64,000 bases of DNA from Prauserella cavernicola (GTDB lineage: Bacteria > Actinomycetota > Actinomycetes > Mycobacteriales > Pseudonocardiaceae), in contig NZ_JAENJH010000002.1 in assembly GCF_016595675.1 (NCBI RefSeq), forward strand, positions 1,267,184 to 1,331,183. Direction: 5' to 3'. Shown piece by piece: positions 8,848 to 17,673 of the stretch. The notes under the pieces are model-generated. The model ran no database searches. It had not been told where the DNA came from and saw only the letters and a program-made list of their open reading frames with translations. The position numbers and the translations under genes are program-made. Numbering within the stretch: position 1 is the first letter of the stretch; each line of letters begins with the position of its first letter.

Positions 8848-9534
8848 TCAGAGCGCGGCGTGCTCGCGCAGGGCGGTCAGCAGTCCGTCGGAGCGCCGGA
8901 CGGTCGGCAGGGGCTCCACCAGCGCGAACGGGCAGCCGAGTGCCTTGGCTCCGCCGTCGGCCCCCTCGTGGTCGCCCACCATCAGGGTGTTCTCCGGTGC
9001 CGTGCCCAGCCGATCGAGCAGCAGCCGGAAGATCGCGGCGTCCGGCTTGATGGCGCCCACCTCGAACGACAGCACGAACTCGTCGATGTAGGCGTCGAGG
9101 CCCCGTGCGGTGAACGCGGGCCGGATGTCGAAGGCGATGTTGCTGAGCACACCCACGCGCACGCCCTTGTCGGCGAGCGACTTCAGCACCCGCTCGGTGT
9201 CGGGGTACGGGGTCCACTCCGATGGGTCGACGAGCCGGTCGTACAGAGCTCTGGCCTGCTCGACGCGCGCGACACCGGACTGCCGCAGCACTTCGAGATA
9301 CACCTTGTGGTGCAGCTCCGGGTCGAGGTCCCGGTGCTCCCACGCGTGCAGGTGCTCCTCGTCGAAGTCGACGTTCAGGGTCACCGGAGCGGTCATCCGC
9401 CGCATGAGCTCCGCCTGCGCCTCCAGATCGAGGGGCTCACCCGCGGAGTCGGTCAGGTCGCTGAGCCAGGTGTCCTTGTGCTCGAGTCGAAAGAGTGTGC
9501 CGGAGAAATCGAACATCACCGCCTGAATCGTCAC
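8848..9534 (-). CDS. HAD-superfamily hydrolase
   Basis: A 228-residue HAD phosphatase-like protein starting at GTG 9534. Motif I is FDFSGTLF: the nucleophile Asp is present, but the usual second Asp (DxD) is Ser, as in some haloacid-dehalogenase and phosphonatase-like subgroups. The helical cap spans about residues 20-100. Motif II ([10 protein letters not shown]) and motifs III/IV ([10 protein letters not shown] and [17 protein letters not shown]) are intact. It lies between ispF and cysS. The substrate is unknown; the Asp to Ser change makes a simple phosphomonoesterase role less certain. Confidence 0.85.
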   Translation of the reverse strand: MTIQAVMFDFSGTLFRLEHKDTWLSDLTDSAGEPLDLEAQAELMRRMTAPVTLNVDFDEEHLHAWEHRDLDPELHHKVYLEVLRQSGVARVEQARALYDRLVDPSEWTPYPDTERVLKSLADKGVRVGVLSNIAFDIRPAFTARGLDAYIDEFVLSFEVGAIKPDAAIFRLLLDRLGTAPENTLMVGDHEGADGGAKALGCPFALVEPLPTVRRSDGLLTALREHAAL

Positions 9535-9543
9535 CGCGCCAGA

Positions 9544-10020
9544 CTACCGGTCGACGGGCACGAGCAGAGCGGTCGCGATCGCCGCGACGCCCTCGCCCCG
9601 GCCGGTGAGGCCCAGTCCGTCGGTGGTCGTGCCCGCGACGCTGACGTCGCCGCCGACGGCCTCCCCGAGCACGCGCTGGGCCTCGGCCCGACGGGGGCCG
9701 ATGCGCGGGCGGTTGCCGATGACCTGCACCACCGCGTTGCCGAGGCGGTAGCCGGCCTGCTCGACGAGCCTGCGGGTTTCGGCCAGGAACTCGACGCCGT
9801 GGGCGCCCTCCCAGCGCGGATCACCGGTGCCGAACACGGCGCCGAGGTCGCCGAGCCCTGCCGCCGACAGCAGAGCGTCACAGAGTGCGTGCGCTGCGAC
9901 ATCGCCGTCGGAGTGGCCCGCACAGCCGTCGACACCGTCCCACCGCAGTCCGGCGATCCAGCACTCGCGGCCGGCCTCGATGGGGTGGACGTCGGTGCCC
10001 TGGCCGATTCTCACTGTCAT
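9544..10020 (-). CDS. ispF: 2-C-methyl-D-erythritol 2,4-cyclodiphosphate synthase
   Basis: A 158-residue enzyme of the MEP isoprenoid pathway that cyclises CDP-methylerythritol 2-phosphate with loss of CMP. The metal ligands are visible in GTDVHP (Asp10, His12) and in the [19 protein letters not shown] block. The C-terminal [19 protein letters not shown] motif binds the cytidine. Length is standard. Its ATG overlaps the ispD stop by four bases (ATGA), so the two enzymes are translationally coupled. Confidence 0.96.
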   Translation of the reverse strand: MTVRIGQGTDVHPIEAGRECWIAGLRWDGVDGCAGHSDGDVAAHALCDALLSAAGLGDLGAVFGTGDPRWEGAHGVEFLAETRRLVEQAGYRLGNAVVQVIGNRPRIGPRRAEAQRVLGEAVGGDVSVAGTTTDGLGLTGRGEGVAAIATALLVPVDR

Positions 10021-10646
10021 TTCTCCGAGTTCAGCAGCGCCTCGGCCACGGCGAGATCGAACGACGTGGCGATGCGCATGGCATGGGGGTGGCCCGCGAC
10101 GGTGTGCACCTGCTCGCCGAGTGGGTCGAGGCCCGTGTCGCGCAGGACCTCGGCGCGAAACGCCTGGGGAGACTGGGTGGAACGCAGCGTCGAGCGGTCG
10201 CGGGTACCGCGGATGACGTCGTCGGAGTCCACGAGCTTGATGGTGTCGGTGACCAGCTCGACGGGGACCGCGGAGGGGGCCCCGGAGCGCACTGACTCGA
10301 TGACCGCGCGAATGGTGGCGGCCGGTGTGAAGGGTCTCGCCGGGTCGTGGACCAGCACGATGTCCGACGGTCTTACCGAGTGGGCCGCGAGCGCCGACCG
10401 CACCGATTCGGAACGGCCGGCACCCCCGGCAACAACTCGCACACGTGTATCAGCGACTGATTCGAGCGCAGCCGAGTACACGGTCGTATTCTGCGGCGGG
10501 CCTGCCACAATCACCCGGTCCACACATTCCGAGTGCAACAGGCCACGAACGGCATGCGACAACAGGGATTCGCCTTGGAAATTGATCAGCGCCCCGGAAA
10601 GGCGATGGTCGTTCTCCGTCAGGGGAACCAGCGCGATGACGTTCAG
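10017..10646 (-). CDS. ispD: 2-C-methyl-D-erythritol 4-phosphate cytidylyltransferase, atypical N-terminus and start
   Basis: Catalyses CTP + methylerythritol 4-phosphate to CDP-methylerythritol. The body is recognisable: [26 protein letters not shown] and [13 protein letters not shown]. The usual glycine-rich loop and PK motif are replaced by [20 protein letters not shown]: the catalytic Arg can be placed, the conserved Lys cannot. No ATG, GTG or TTG precedes this homologous N-terminus before an in-frame TGA near 10706. The only start that keeps it is CTG at 10646, 5 bases after the carD stop; a TTG at 10562 would delete 28 residues of the nucleotide-binding fold. I annotate 209 residues from CTG 10646, with translation probably coupled to carD. 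The gene may be normal for this family of actinomycetes. Confidence 0.82.
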   Translation of the reverse strand: MNVIALVPLTENDHRLSGALINFQGESLLSHAVRGLLHSECVDRVIVAGPPQNTTVYSAALESVADTRVRVVAGGAGRSESVRSALAAHSVRPSDIVLVHDPARPFTPAATIRAVIESVRSGAPSAVPVELVTDTIKLVDSDDVIRGTRDRSTLRSTQSPQAFRAEVLRDTGLDPLGEQVHTVAGHPHAMRIATSFDLAVAEALLNSEK

Positions 10647-10651
10647 GGTTG

Positions 10652-11143
10652 CTAGACCGCCGCGGTTTCCAGAACCTCGTCGAGCAGCACCTCGGCCTTC
10701 CCCTCATCGGTGCCCTCGGCGAGTGCTAGCTCACTCACCAGGATCTGTCGCGCCTTGGCCAGCATCCGCTTCTCACCAGCGGAAAGGCCACGGTCCTTCT
10801 CACGCCGCCAGAGGTCGCGCACCACTTCGGCCACCTTGTTCACATCGCCGGAGGCGAGCTTCTCGAGGTTGGCCTTGTACCGACGGGACCAGTTCGTGGG
10901 CTCATCGGTGTGAGGCGCACGCAGCACGTCGAAAACGCGGTTGAGCCCGTCCTGACCCACGACATCACGCACGCCGACGATCTCGGCGTTGTCAGCGGGA
11001 ACGCGAACGGTGAGATCTCCCTGCGCGACCTTGAGGACGAGGTATTGCTTTTCCTCGCCCTTGATCACGCGTGTCTCGATCGCTTCGATGAGTGCGGCAC
11101 CGTGGTGCGGGTAGACGACGGTCTCTCCGACCTTGAAAACCAT
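10652..11143 (-). CDS. carD: CarD-family RNA polymerase-binding regulator
   Basis: A 163-residue protein essential in mycobacteria, where it binds the RNA polymerase beta subunit and stabilises open complexes at rRNA and many other promoters. The N-terminal Tudor-like RNAP-interaction domain opens with [20 protein letters not shown]. The C-terminal helical DNA-binding domain contains the conserved Trp region ([18 protein letters not shown]) and [19 protein letters not shown]. Start ATG 11143 follows AGAGGA. It heads the ispD-ispF-HAD-cysS-rlmB run on the minus strand and is divergent from lpqE-radA. Confidence 0.97.
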   Translation of the reverse strand: MVFKVGETVVYPHHGAALIEAIETRVIKGEEKQYLVLKVAQGDLTVRVPADNAEIVGVRDVVGQDGLNRVFDVLRAPHTDEPTNWSRRYKANLEKLASGDVNKVAEVVRDLWRREKDRGLSAGEKRMLAKARQILVSELALAEGTDEGKAEVLLDEVLETAAV

Positions 11144-11452
11144 GTGTCCTCTGCCCCTTTCGCTGAATACAGCTTAGCACGGAGCATCGGGGGCTAACCA
11201 GCCACCCGGAGTCGTCCTCGCAGGTCAGTGGCCTGATCAAGGGTCCCTCAGGGGTTGACAAACGCGCAATTCGCGTACTCACGCAGGTGGGCACGGATGC
11301 GTTTCCCGTCGGCTGCGAAATCCACTGTGGACGTTTGATCTCGGTGCGCGAGGTGTGTCACACCACGCGAGTGACCACCACGTCGCGCCTCGCATATCGC
11401 TCCGGGATAGTGTGCGCGGCAGGGCAAGTCCTTAGCTAGGAGGGACTCGGAA
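11144..11452. promoter_or_regulatory. Divergent promoter region between carD and lpqE
   Basis: This 309-base gap holds the control regions of two divergent units and no credible gene. On the carD side a TAAGCT-like -10 lies about 38 bases before the ATG. On the lpqE side GATAGT lies about 45 bases before the GTG, followed by AGGAGGG. I see no strong hairpin or repeat. The -10 assignments are tentative because -35 boxes are not clear. Confidence 0.4.
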
Positions 11453-11989
11453 GTGAAACGTCGCATGCTGGGCTCGGTCATCGGTCTCGGTGCCGCGTTG
11501 CTCATCGCGGGCTGCGGAGCCGGTCAGATCACCCAGACCGACCGCCAGGTGGCGGCGATCGACGGGGCGTCGGTGGACGTGCGGGACATCGCGATCCGCA
11601 ACGCCGAGCTCGCCTTCCCCGGGGACGTGCAGCCCCCGGCCTACCTCCAGGGCTCGGACGCCGAGGTGCTCATGAGCATCGTCAACCGCAGCGGCACCAA
11701 CGACGAGCTGGTCTCGATCGAGTCCGACGAGGCGGCCAACGTCTCGGTGCAGGGCGACCGCGAGGTTCCCGCGGGCACCGCGCTCAACGTTGGACCCACC
11801 GAGCCCGGCGCCGGCCGCCAGCTCCACGCCCAGGTCACGCTCGAGGGCCTCACGCGTGAGGTGCGCCCCGGCCAGACCGTCAAGGTGACGCTGACCTTCC
11901 GTGACGCCGGTGATGCCTCGGTCGAGCTCCCCATCAAGGCTCCGGCGGAGCCGAGGGTGTCCGAGCACGACGAAGAGGGCGGTCACTGA
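11453..11989 (+). CDS. lpqE: LpqE-like secreted lipoprotein
   Basis: A 178-residue protein starting at GTG 11453, nine bases after AGGAGGG. The N-terminus is a lipoprotein signal: basic MKRRM, a hydrophobic core, and the lipobox LIAGC with Cys at about residue 20. The mature part is a beta-rich domain (VDVRDIAIRNAELAF, AEVLMSIVNRSGTNDELVSI, VTLTFRDAGD) resembling the LpqE/PCu(A)C-like fold, but without the His/Met-rich copper motif. An LpqE gene beside radA and opposite carD is the same order as in Mycobacterium tuberculosis, which supports the name. Exact role unknown; it is probably anchored in the membrane facing outward. Confidence 0.82.
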   Translation: MKRRMLGSVIGLGAALLIAGCGAGQITQTDRQVAAIDGASVDVRDIAIRNAELAFPGDVQPPAYLQGSDAEVLMSIVNRSGTNDELVSIESDEAANVSVQGDREVPAGTALNVGPTEPGAGRQLHAQVTLEGLTREVRPGQTVKVTLTFRDAGDASVELPIKAPAEPRVSEHDEEGGH

Positions 11990-12025
11990 CGCCGCGTTGT
12001 CGGTACCGGCGGATACCGTCTGCTC

Positions 12026-13393
12026 GTGGTCAAGAAAGCAGCCAGTACCTACCGTTGCGCCGAATGCGGTTTCGAGGTCGCGAAGTGGGTCGGCCGGTGC
12101 CCGGAATGCCAGGCGTGGGGGACGATCGAGCAGCGTGGTGACACGCGCCCTCCCATTGCCCGCGTGGCGGCCGGAGCGCCCAGTGCTCCGGCGCGGCCCA
12201 TCTCCGACGTCGACATCGAGACCTCCCGTGCGCGCCAGACGGGCGTCTCCGAACTCGACCGAGTACTCGGCGGCGGGCTCGTGCCCGGTGTTGTCGTTCT
12301 GCTCGCGGGCGAGCCGGGGGTCGGCAAGTCGACACTTCTGCTCGAGGTCGCCTACCAGTGGGCCGCCATGGGCACAGGGGCCGCGCTGTACGTCACCGGC
12401 GAGGAGTCCGCGGGACAGGTGAGGTTGCGCGCCGAGCGCACCGGCAACGTCCACGGCGACATGTACCTCGCGGCGGAAAGCGATCTCTCGTCGATCCTCG
12501 GCCACGTCGACGACGTCAAGCCAGGCCTGCTGATCGTGGACTCCGTGCAGACCATGTCGTCGCCCCAGGTCGAGGGCGCGCCGGGTGGCGTCACGCAGGT
12601 GCGTGCGGTCGCGGCGGGGCTCGTGGCGCTGGCCAAGGAGCGCGGACTGCCTGTCGTGCTCGTGGGACACGTCACCAAGGACGGTTCGGTCGCCGGTCCG
12701 CGCGTGCTCGAGCACCTGGTCGACGTGGTGCTGCAGTTCGAGGGCGACCGGCACTCGACGTTGCGCTTGGTGCGAGGGGTGAAGAACCGCTTCGGCGCCG
12801 CGGACGAGATCGGCTGCTTCGAACTGCGCGACGACGGCATCATCGGCGTTCCCGACCCGTCGGGGCTGTTCCTGAACCGGCACACCGAGGCCGTGCCAGG
12901 CACCGCGGTCACCGTGACGGTCGAGGGCAAGCGCCCGTTGTTGTGCGAGGTGCAGGCGCTCGTCGGGCGCTCACACCTCAACCAGCCGAGGCGTGCGGTG
13001 AGCGGTCTCGACTCCGCCCGCGTGAGCATGGTGCTCGCCGTGCTGGAGAAGCGGGGCGGCGTGCTGCTCGGCGACAAGGACGTCTACACGGCGACCGTCG
13101 GCGGGATGAAGGTCACCGAACCCGCCGTCGATCTGGCCGCGGCGCTCGCGGTGGCGTCGGCGTTCAGTGACGAAGCGCTGTCCCCGCGGCTGGTCGCGAT
13201 CGGTGAGGTGGGGCTGGCCGGTGAGGTGCGGAGGGTGACCGGTGTCGGCAGGCGGCTCGCGGAGGCGGTGCGGCTGGGCTTCACCCACGCGCTCGTTCCC
13301 ACGGATCCCGGCCCGCTGCCCGACGGCATCAAGGCGCTGGAGGTCGGAGATCTCGCGAGCGCGGTGCACGCGGTCAAGTACGTGCCTTCCTGA
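12026..13393 (+). CDS. radA: DNA repair protein RadA (Sms)
   Basis: A 455-residue RecA-like helicase that helps process recombination intermediates by branch migration. The start is GTG 12026. The N-terminal zinc finger is CAEC (Cys11/14) and CPEC (Cys25/28). The RecA-like ATPase follows with Walker A GEPGVGKS at 95-102 and the RadA-specific KNRFG motif near 253. The C-terminal Lon-protease-like domain runs from about 280 and lacks protease function in the family. It starts 36 bp after lpqE and is probably co-transcribed. disA, often the next gene in actinobacteria, is absent here. Confidence 0.96.
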   Translation: MVKKAASTYRCAECGFEVAKWVGRCPECQAWGTIEQRGDTRPPIARVAAGAPSAPARPISDVDIETSRARQTGVSELDRVLGGGLVPGVVVLLAGEPGVGKSTLLLEVAYQWAAMGTGAALYVTGEESAGQVRLRAERTGNVHGDMYLAAESDLSSILGHVDDVKPGLLIVDSVQTMSSPQVEGAPGGVTQVRAVAAGLVALAKERGLPVVLVGHVTKDGSVAGPRVLEHLVDVVLQFEGDRHSTLRLVRGVKNRFGAADEIGCFELRDDGIIGVPDPSGLFLNRHTEAVPGTAVTVTVEGKRPLLCEVQALVGRSHLNQPRRAVSGLDSARVSMVLAVLEKRGGVLLGDKDVYTATVGGMKVTEPAVDLAAALAVASAFSDEALSPRLVAIGEVGLAGEVRRVTGVGRRLAEAVRLGFTHALVPTDPGPLPDGIKALEVGDLASAVHAVKYVPS

Positions 13394-13523
13394 GTTTTTG
13401 GCGAAGCGGCCGGGCCGTCCCCCGACGACCTCCCGACCGCTCCGTCGTCCGTGAGACGGATCGGAGTTCTGTCGGTGGTGCGGCGTAGCCTCGATTGTGA
13501 CTTGATTCACATCGGAGGTAGTC

Positions 13524-14606
13524 ATGGACACCCTGCTCGCGATCGGCACGCGCAAAGGCCTCTGGCTCGCGCGTAGCCAGGACCGGCGCCGCTGGGACGT
13601 CTCGGGTCCGCGGTTCCCGATCGCCGACGTGAAGGCGGTCGGGATCGACACCAGGTGCGCGACCCCGCGGTTGTCAGCGGCCGTGCTGAACAGTCACTTC
13701 GGCCCCACGGTGGTCACCAGCGACGACCTGGGCGAGACCTGGAGCGAGCCGGACGACGCACCCGTGTCGTTCCCCGAGGACACCGGCGTCGCGCTGGAGG
13801 GGGTGTGGCAGTTCGCGTACGGTCCGGAGCCCGACGTCGTCTATCTCGGTGCGGAGCCGACGGCCCTCTTCCGCTCACTGGACGGCGGGCGCACGTACGA
13901 ACTCGTGCGGGGCCTGTGGGACCACCCGCACCGGGAGCAGTGGACTCCGGGCGGCGGTGGGATGGCGCTGCACACGGTGCTGCCCGATCCGAGGGACGCG
14001 CGCCGCGTGAACGTCGCGATGTCGACCGGCGGCGTCTATCGCACCGACGACGCCGGTGAGACCTGGCAGGCGTCGAACAGCGGCATCTTCGCGGACTTCA
14101 TGCCGGAGGGCCAGCAGTACCCGGAGTTCGGCCAGTGCGTGCACAAGGTGGCCGTCGATGCCACGAACCCGGATCGGCAGTACCTGCAGAACCACGGCGG
14201 CGTGTACCGCAGCGGCGACGCGGGGCGCACGTGGGAGTCGATCGCGGAGGGGCTGCCCGCGGACTTCGGGTTTCCCGTGGTGGCGCACCCGACGCGGGCT
14301 GACGTGCTCTACGCGTTCCCGCTCGAGTCGTCGATGATGCGGTTCCCGCCGGAGGGCCGGTGCCGCGTCTACCGCAGTGACGACGCGGGCGAGACGTGGA
14401 CCGGACTGGCGAAGGGGCTTCCCGGCGAGGGCTTCTGGTCCGCGGTGATGCGCGACGCCATGTGCGTCGACGACTCCGACCCCGCGGGCGTGTACTTCGG
14501 CTCGCGTTCCGGTGAGGTGTGGGCGAGCGCCGACGACGGCGACACGTGGTCGCTCGTGGCCGCGCATCTTCCCGACGTGTTCTGCGTCCGTGCGGCGGGG
14601 GTCTAG
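13524..14606 (+). CDS. BNR/Asp-box repeat beta-propeller protein
   Basis: A 360-residue cytosolic protein with no signal peptide. It starts at ATG 13524 after GGAGGT. It consists of beta-propeller repeats with Asp-box-like motifs: TSDDLGETW, SLDGGRTY, RTDDAGETW, RSGDAGRTW, RSDDAGETW and SADDGDTW. Such proteins (often annotated as glycosyl hydrolase or exo-alpha-sialidase) lack the sialidase arginine triad here, so a structural or binding role is likelier than hydrolysis. The next gene, a ThiS/MoaD-like protein, begins on the base after its stop codon. The pair appears together in many actinobacteria as far as I recall. Confidence 0.82.
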   Translation: MDTLLAIGTRKGLWLARSQDRRRWDVSGPRFPIADVKAVGIDTRCATPRLSAAVLNSHFGPTVVTSDDLGETWSEPDDAPVSFPEDTGVALEGVWQFAYGPEPDVVYLGAEPTALFRSLDGGRTYELVRGLWDHPHREQWTPGGGGMALHTVLPDPRDARRVNVAMSTGGVYRTDDAGETWQASNSGIFADFMPEGQQYPEFGQCVHKVAVDATNPDRQYLQNHGGVYRSGDAGRTWESIAEGLPADFGFPVVAHPTRADVLYAFPLESSMMRFPPEGRCRVYRSDDAGETWTGLAKGLPGEGFWSAVMRDAMCVDDSDPAGVYFGSRSGEVWASADDGDTWSLVAAHLPDVFCVRAAGV

Positions 14607-14879
14607 GTGGCCTCGGTGGGATTGCCCTCGATGCTGCGCGGGCTCGCGGGCGGGATGTCGCATGTGGACGTGTCGGCGGGGACGCTGGGCGCGGCTCTGG
14701 ACGTGCTCGCGCAGCGGTATCCGGCACTGGAACGTCGGCTGCGCGACGAGCAGGGCGGCCTGCGGCGGTACGTGAACTTCTATGTGGACGGTGAGGAATG
14801 CCGTCGCCTTGACGGTTCCGAGACGCCGCTGCGGCCGCAGTCCGAAGTGGTGATCATCCCGTCGGTGGCGGGCGGCTGA
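14607..14879 (+). CDS. ThiS/MoaD-family ubiquitin-like sulfur carrier protein
   Basis: A 90-residue beta-grasp protein starting at GTG 14607, directly abutting the upstream stop codon. The family core is visible: AALDVLAQRYPALERRLRDE, YVNFYVDGEECRRLDG and PQSEVVIIPSVAGG. The terminal Gly-Gly is the site adenylated and thiocarboxylated in MoaD, ThiS and CysO. No MoeB/MoeZ, CysM or JAMM protease gene is adjacent, so the pathway served is unclear. Coupling to the propeller gene suggests a joint function that is not yet defined. Confidence 0.85.
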   Translation: MASVGLPSMLRGLAGGMSHVDVSAGTLGAALDVLAQRYPALERRLRDEQGGLRRYVNFYVDGEECRRLDGSETPLRPQSEVVIIPSVAGG

Positions 14880-15043
14880 CCGAGTTGTTCATGTCGGGGC
14901 GGTTATCCACAGGGTGGCGAAATCGCGGTTCTCTGGTGCGGTTCGCTCGGCCATTGTTGGTGGGGTGAGAAGAAGACGAGGGGCCCGATGGCCTGAACCG
15001 ACCCGGGTGCCGAGGCGCTGCGTGCTGCCGTCCGGTACGGCGA

Positions 15044-15082
15044 AGGCCACCTCGAATGCGATCAACGCACTCGAGGTGGCCT
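15044..15082. terminator. Perfect 12-bp hairpin between convergent genes
   Basis: AGGCCACCTCGA at 15044-15055 pairs exactly with TCGAGGTGGCCT at 15071-15082 around a 15-base loop. It lies between the plus-strand ThiS-like gene and the minus-strand OtsB-GH15 gene, so it can terminate transcription from both sides. No strong U-tract follows, as is usual for actinobacterial terminators. Confidence 0.7.
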
Positions 15083-15108
15083 CCACGGCGGCTACGAGGG
15101 CCGCGCGA

Positions 15109-17640
15109 TCACTGGGCCAGCAGGCGGGCGCAGCGGATCAGTCCGATGTGCGAGTACGCCTGCGGGTGGTTGCCCAGCGAGCGCTCCGCGATCGGGTCGT
15201 ACTGCTCCGGCAGCAGGCCCGTCGGGCCCGCGGCGTCCACCATCTGCTCGAACAGCTCCTGCGCCTGGGTGCGCCTGCCGGTCAGCAGGTAGGCCTCGAT
15301 CATCCAGGCCGCACACAGGTGGAAGCCGCCCTCGCCGCCGGGAAGCCCGTCGTCGCGGTGGTAGCGGTACACGGTCGAGCCGCTGCGCAGCTCGGCCTCG
15401 ATGGCCGTCACCGTCGACTGGAAGCGCGGGTCCTGCGGGTCCAGCAGTCCGGAGAGGCCGACGAACAGCGACGCCGCGTCGAGGTCCGTGCCGTCGTAGG
15501 CGGTGGTGTACGCCTGCACCTCGTCGTTCCAGCCGTGCTCGAGCACGTCCGATGCGATCTGGTCCCGAAGCTCGTGCCAGCCCGCGGGCACCGGGCGGTC
15601 GTAGATCTCGGCGAGCTTGATGGCCCTGTCCAGGGTCACCCAGCACATCACGCGCGAGTACACGCGGTGGCGCGGCACGTGCCGCTCTTCCCAGATGCCG
15701 TGGTCGGGCTCGGACCAGCGCCGCTTGACGGCCTCGGCCATTGCGCGCACCATCTGCCAGTCCTCGTCCCGCAGCGCGCCGCGCGCCTCGGCCAGCGTCA
15801 TGACGAGTTCCACCACCGGCCCGAACACGTCGAGCTGCACCTGGTGGTTCGCCAGGTTGCCGACGCGCACCGGGCGCGAGCCCTTGTAGCCGGGCAGCGA
15901 GTCGATCACGGCCTCGGCGCCGAGCTGAGTGCCCGCGAGCGTGTAGAGCGGGTGGAGGCGTTCGGGGCCGGCGAGTGTCGAGAGCACGCCGTGCAGCCAG
16001 CGCAGGAAACCGTCGGCCTCGTCGAGGGAGCCCAGCGTCACCAGCTCGCGCACCGTCATGGCGCCGTCGCGGATCCAGCAGTAGCGGTAGTCCCAGTTGC
16101 GGACGCCGCCGATCTCCTCCGGCAGCGACGTCGTGGCAGCGGCCATCACGCCACCGCTGTCGGCATCGGCGAGGCCGCGCAGCGTGAGTGCCGAGCGGGC
16201 CACGAGCTCGGGCTCCACCGTCGGCAGTTTCAGGGTCGACGCCCACGAGCTCCAGTAGTCGCCCGCCTTGGCGCGCCGCTCCAGCTCGGGAAGGTCGTGC
16301 GGGCCGAGGTCGGTCGTGCCGCAGCGCAGTTCGAGCACCACCGCGTTCTCCGGCGTCGGCTGCACCAGCGCCGTGGCGGTGTCGTGCAGACCGTCGCTGG
16401 TGATCTCCCACTGCACACCGGGCGCGCGCAGCACGAACGGCTCCGACGTGCCCAGCACGCGAAGGCCGTCCTCTTCCTGCAGCAGCCGCACCGGCACGCC
16501 ACCGAATTCGGGCCTCGGCGCGAACACGATCGACGCCGCCGCCTCACCCGAGATCACGCGCACGATGTCGGTGCGGTGTGCGGGCGACTCCGGCTCGAGG
16601 TAGTCCGTGACCAGCAGCCGCGACCAGCGCGTCTCCACGGTCATCGTGTTGGGCAGGTACCGCTGGCCCAGCGGCAGACCGTTGCGGTGGGGCTTGATCG
16701 TGAAGTGGCCCGCGCTCTCGCCTCCGAGCAGGTCGGCGAACACGGCGGGCGCGTCGGGGCCGGGGTGGCAGAGCCAGGTGAGCTTGGCGTCGGGCGTCAG
16801 CAGAGCGACGGAGCGCTCGGACGACAGCATCGACAGCCGCTCGATCGGGGGCGACTGCTCGCCGTAGAGCCAGTTCCGGCGCTCCTCGAGCATGAAGGCC
16901 AGCACGGTCGCGACCTGCTCGGGGTCCTCGACCCGGTACTGCGCGAGGCTCTCACCGTCGCCCACCTTCACGCCGAGGTCGGGCCCGGCGAGGCGCGCGA
17001 ACGCCTTCTCGTCGGTCACGTCGTCGCCGATGAACACGGCCGCCGTCGCGCCGACCTGATGGCGCAGGGTGTCGAGCGCGCCGCCCTTGTTGGTCTGGAC
17101 AACCGCGAGCTCGACCACCTCCTTGCCGTCCGTGGTCGACACACCTTCCCAGGTGCACGGTCCCTTGTGGACGGCATCGAGGATCCGGTGCGCGTCCTCG
17201 CGCGAAGCACGGCGGACGTGCACGGCGACGCTCGCGGGCTTGACCTCGAGGGAGGCGCCCTCGACGCCCTCGATCAGCCGTTCCAGCTCGTCCTCGACCT
17301 GGCGGTGCAGGCGGCGTGCCTGCGCGTCGAGTTCGTGGACGAAGCCGATGTCGAACTCGGAGCCGTGGCTTCCGACGAGATGAACTTCGGAGGGAAGACG
17401 GGACAGGGTGGCGAGGTCACGCAGGGCGCGGCCGGAGATCACCGCCGTGGTGGTCTCGTGGAGGCCGGCGAGCGAACGCAACGCACCGACCGACTCGGGG
17501 CGCGGTCGCGCCTCGTCCGGGTTCTCCATGATCGGCGCCAACGTGCCGTCGTAGTCGCAGGCGACCAGCAGGCGCGGCGTCCGGGCGATCTGCATGATCG
17601 CGCGCCGCAGCTCAGCGGTCAGGGCCTCGGCGGTCAACAC
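15109..17640 (-). CDS. Fused trehalose-6-phosphate phosphatase and GH15 glycosidase
   Basis: An 843-residue two-domain enzyme. Residues 1-250 are an OtsB-type HAD phosphatase: CDYDGTLAPI holds the nucleophile Asp, TTTAVISGRALRDLA motif II, and FIGDDVTDEKAF the metal-binding end. Residues 255-843 form a glycoside hydrolase family 15 domain: NWDYRYCWIRDGAMTV, DHGIWEER with the likely general acid Glu, and GEGGFHLCAAWMIEAYLLTGRR with the likely base Glu. GH15 includes glucoamylases and the mycobacterial-type trehalase. So one chain may make trehalose and also hydrolyse trehalose or a related glucoside. It starts at GTG 17640 behind GAGGAGGA, 33 bp after otsA, and forms an operon with it. Confidence 0.92.
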   Translation of the reverse strand: MLTAEALTAELRRAIMQIARTPRLLVACDYDGTLAPIMENPDEARPRPESVGALRSLAGLHETTTAVISGRALRDLATLSRLPSEVHLVGSHGSEFDIGFVHELDAQARRLHRQVEDELERLIEGVEGASLEVKPASVAVHVRRASREDAHRILDAVHKGPCTWEGVSTTDGKEVVELAVVQTNKGGALDTLRHQVGATAAVFIGDDVTDEKAFARLAGPDLGVKVGDGESLAQYRVEDPEQVATVLAFMLEERRNWLYGEQSPPIERLSMLSSERSVALLTPDAKLTWLCHPGPDAPAVFADLLGGESAGHFTIKPHRNGLPLGQRYLPNTMTVETRWSRLLVTDYLEPESPAHRTDIVRVISGEAAASIVFAPRPEFGGVPVRLLQEEDGLRVLGTSEPFVLRAPGVQWEITSDGLHDTATALVQPTPENAVVLELRCGTTDLGPHDLPELERRAKAGDYWSSWASTLKLPTVEPELVARSALTLRGLADADSGGVMAAATTSLPEEIGGVRNWDYRYCWIRDGAMTVRELVTLGSLDEADGFLRWLHGVLSTLAGPERLHPLYTLAGTQLGAEAVIDSLPGYKGSRPVRVGNLANHQVQLDVFGPVVELVMTLAEARGALRDEDWQMVRAMAEAVKRRWSEPDHGIWEERHVPRHRVYSRVMCWVTLDRAIKLAEIYDRPVPAGWHELRDQIASDVLEHGWNDEVQAYTTAYDGTDLDAASLFVGLSGLLDPQDPRFQSTVTAIEAELRSGSTVYRYHRDDGLPGGEGGFHLCAAWMIEAYLLTGRRTQAQELFEQMVDAAGPTGLLPEQYDPIAERSLGNHPQAYSHIGLIRCARLLAQ

Positions 17641-17673
17641 TCCTCCTCAAGGAGCTCGCAGGGGTCTGGGGAG

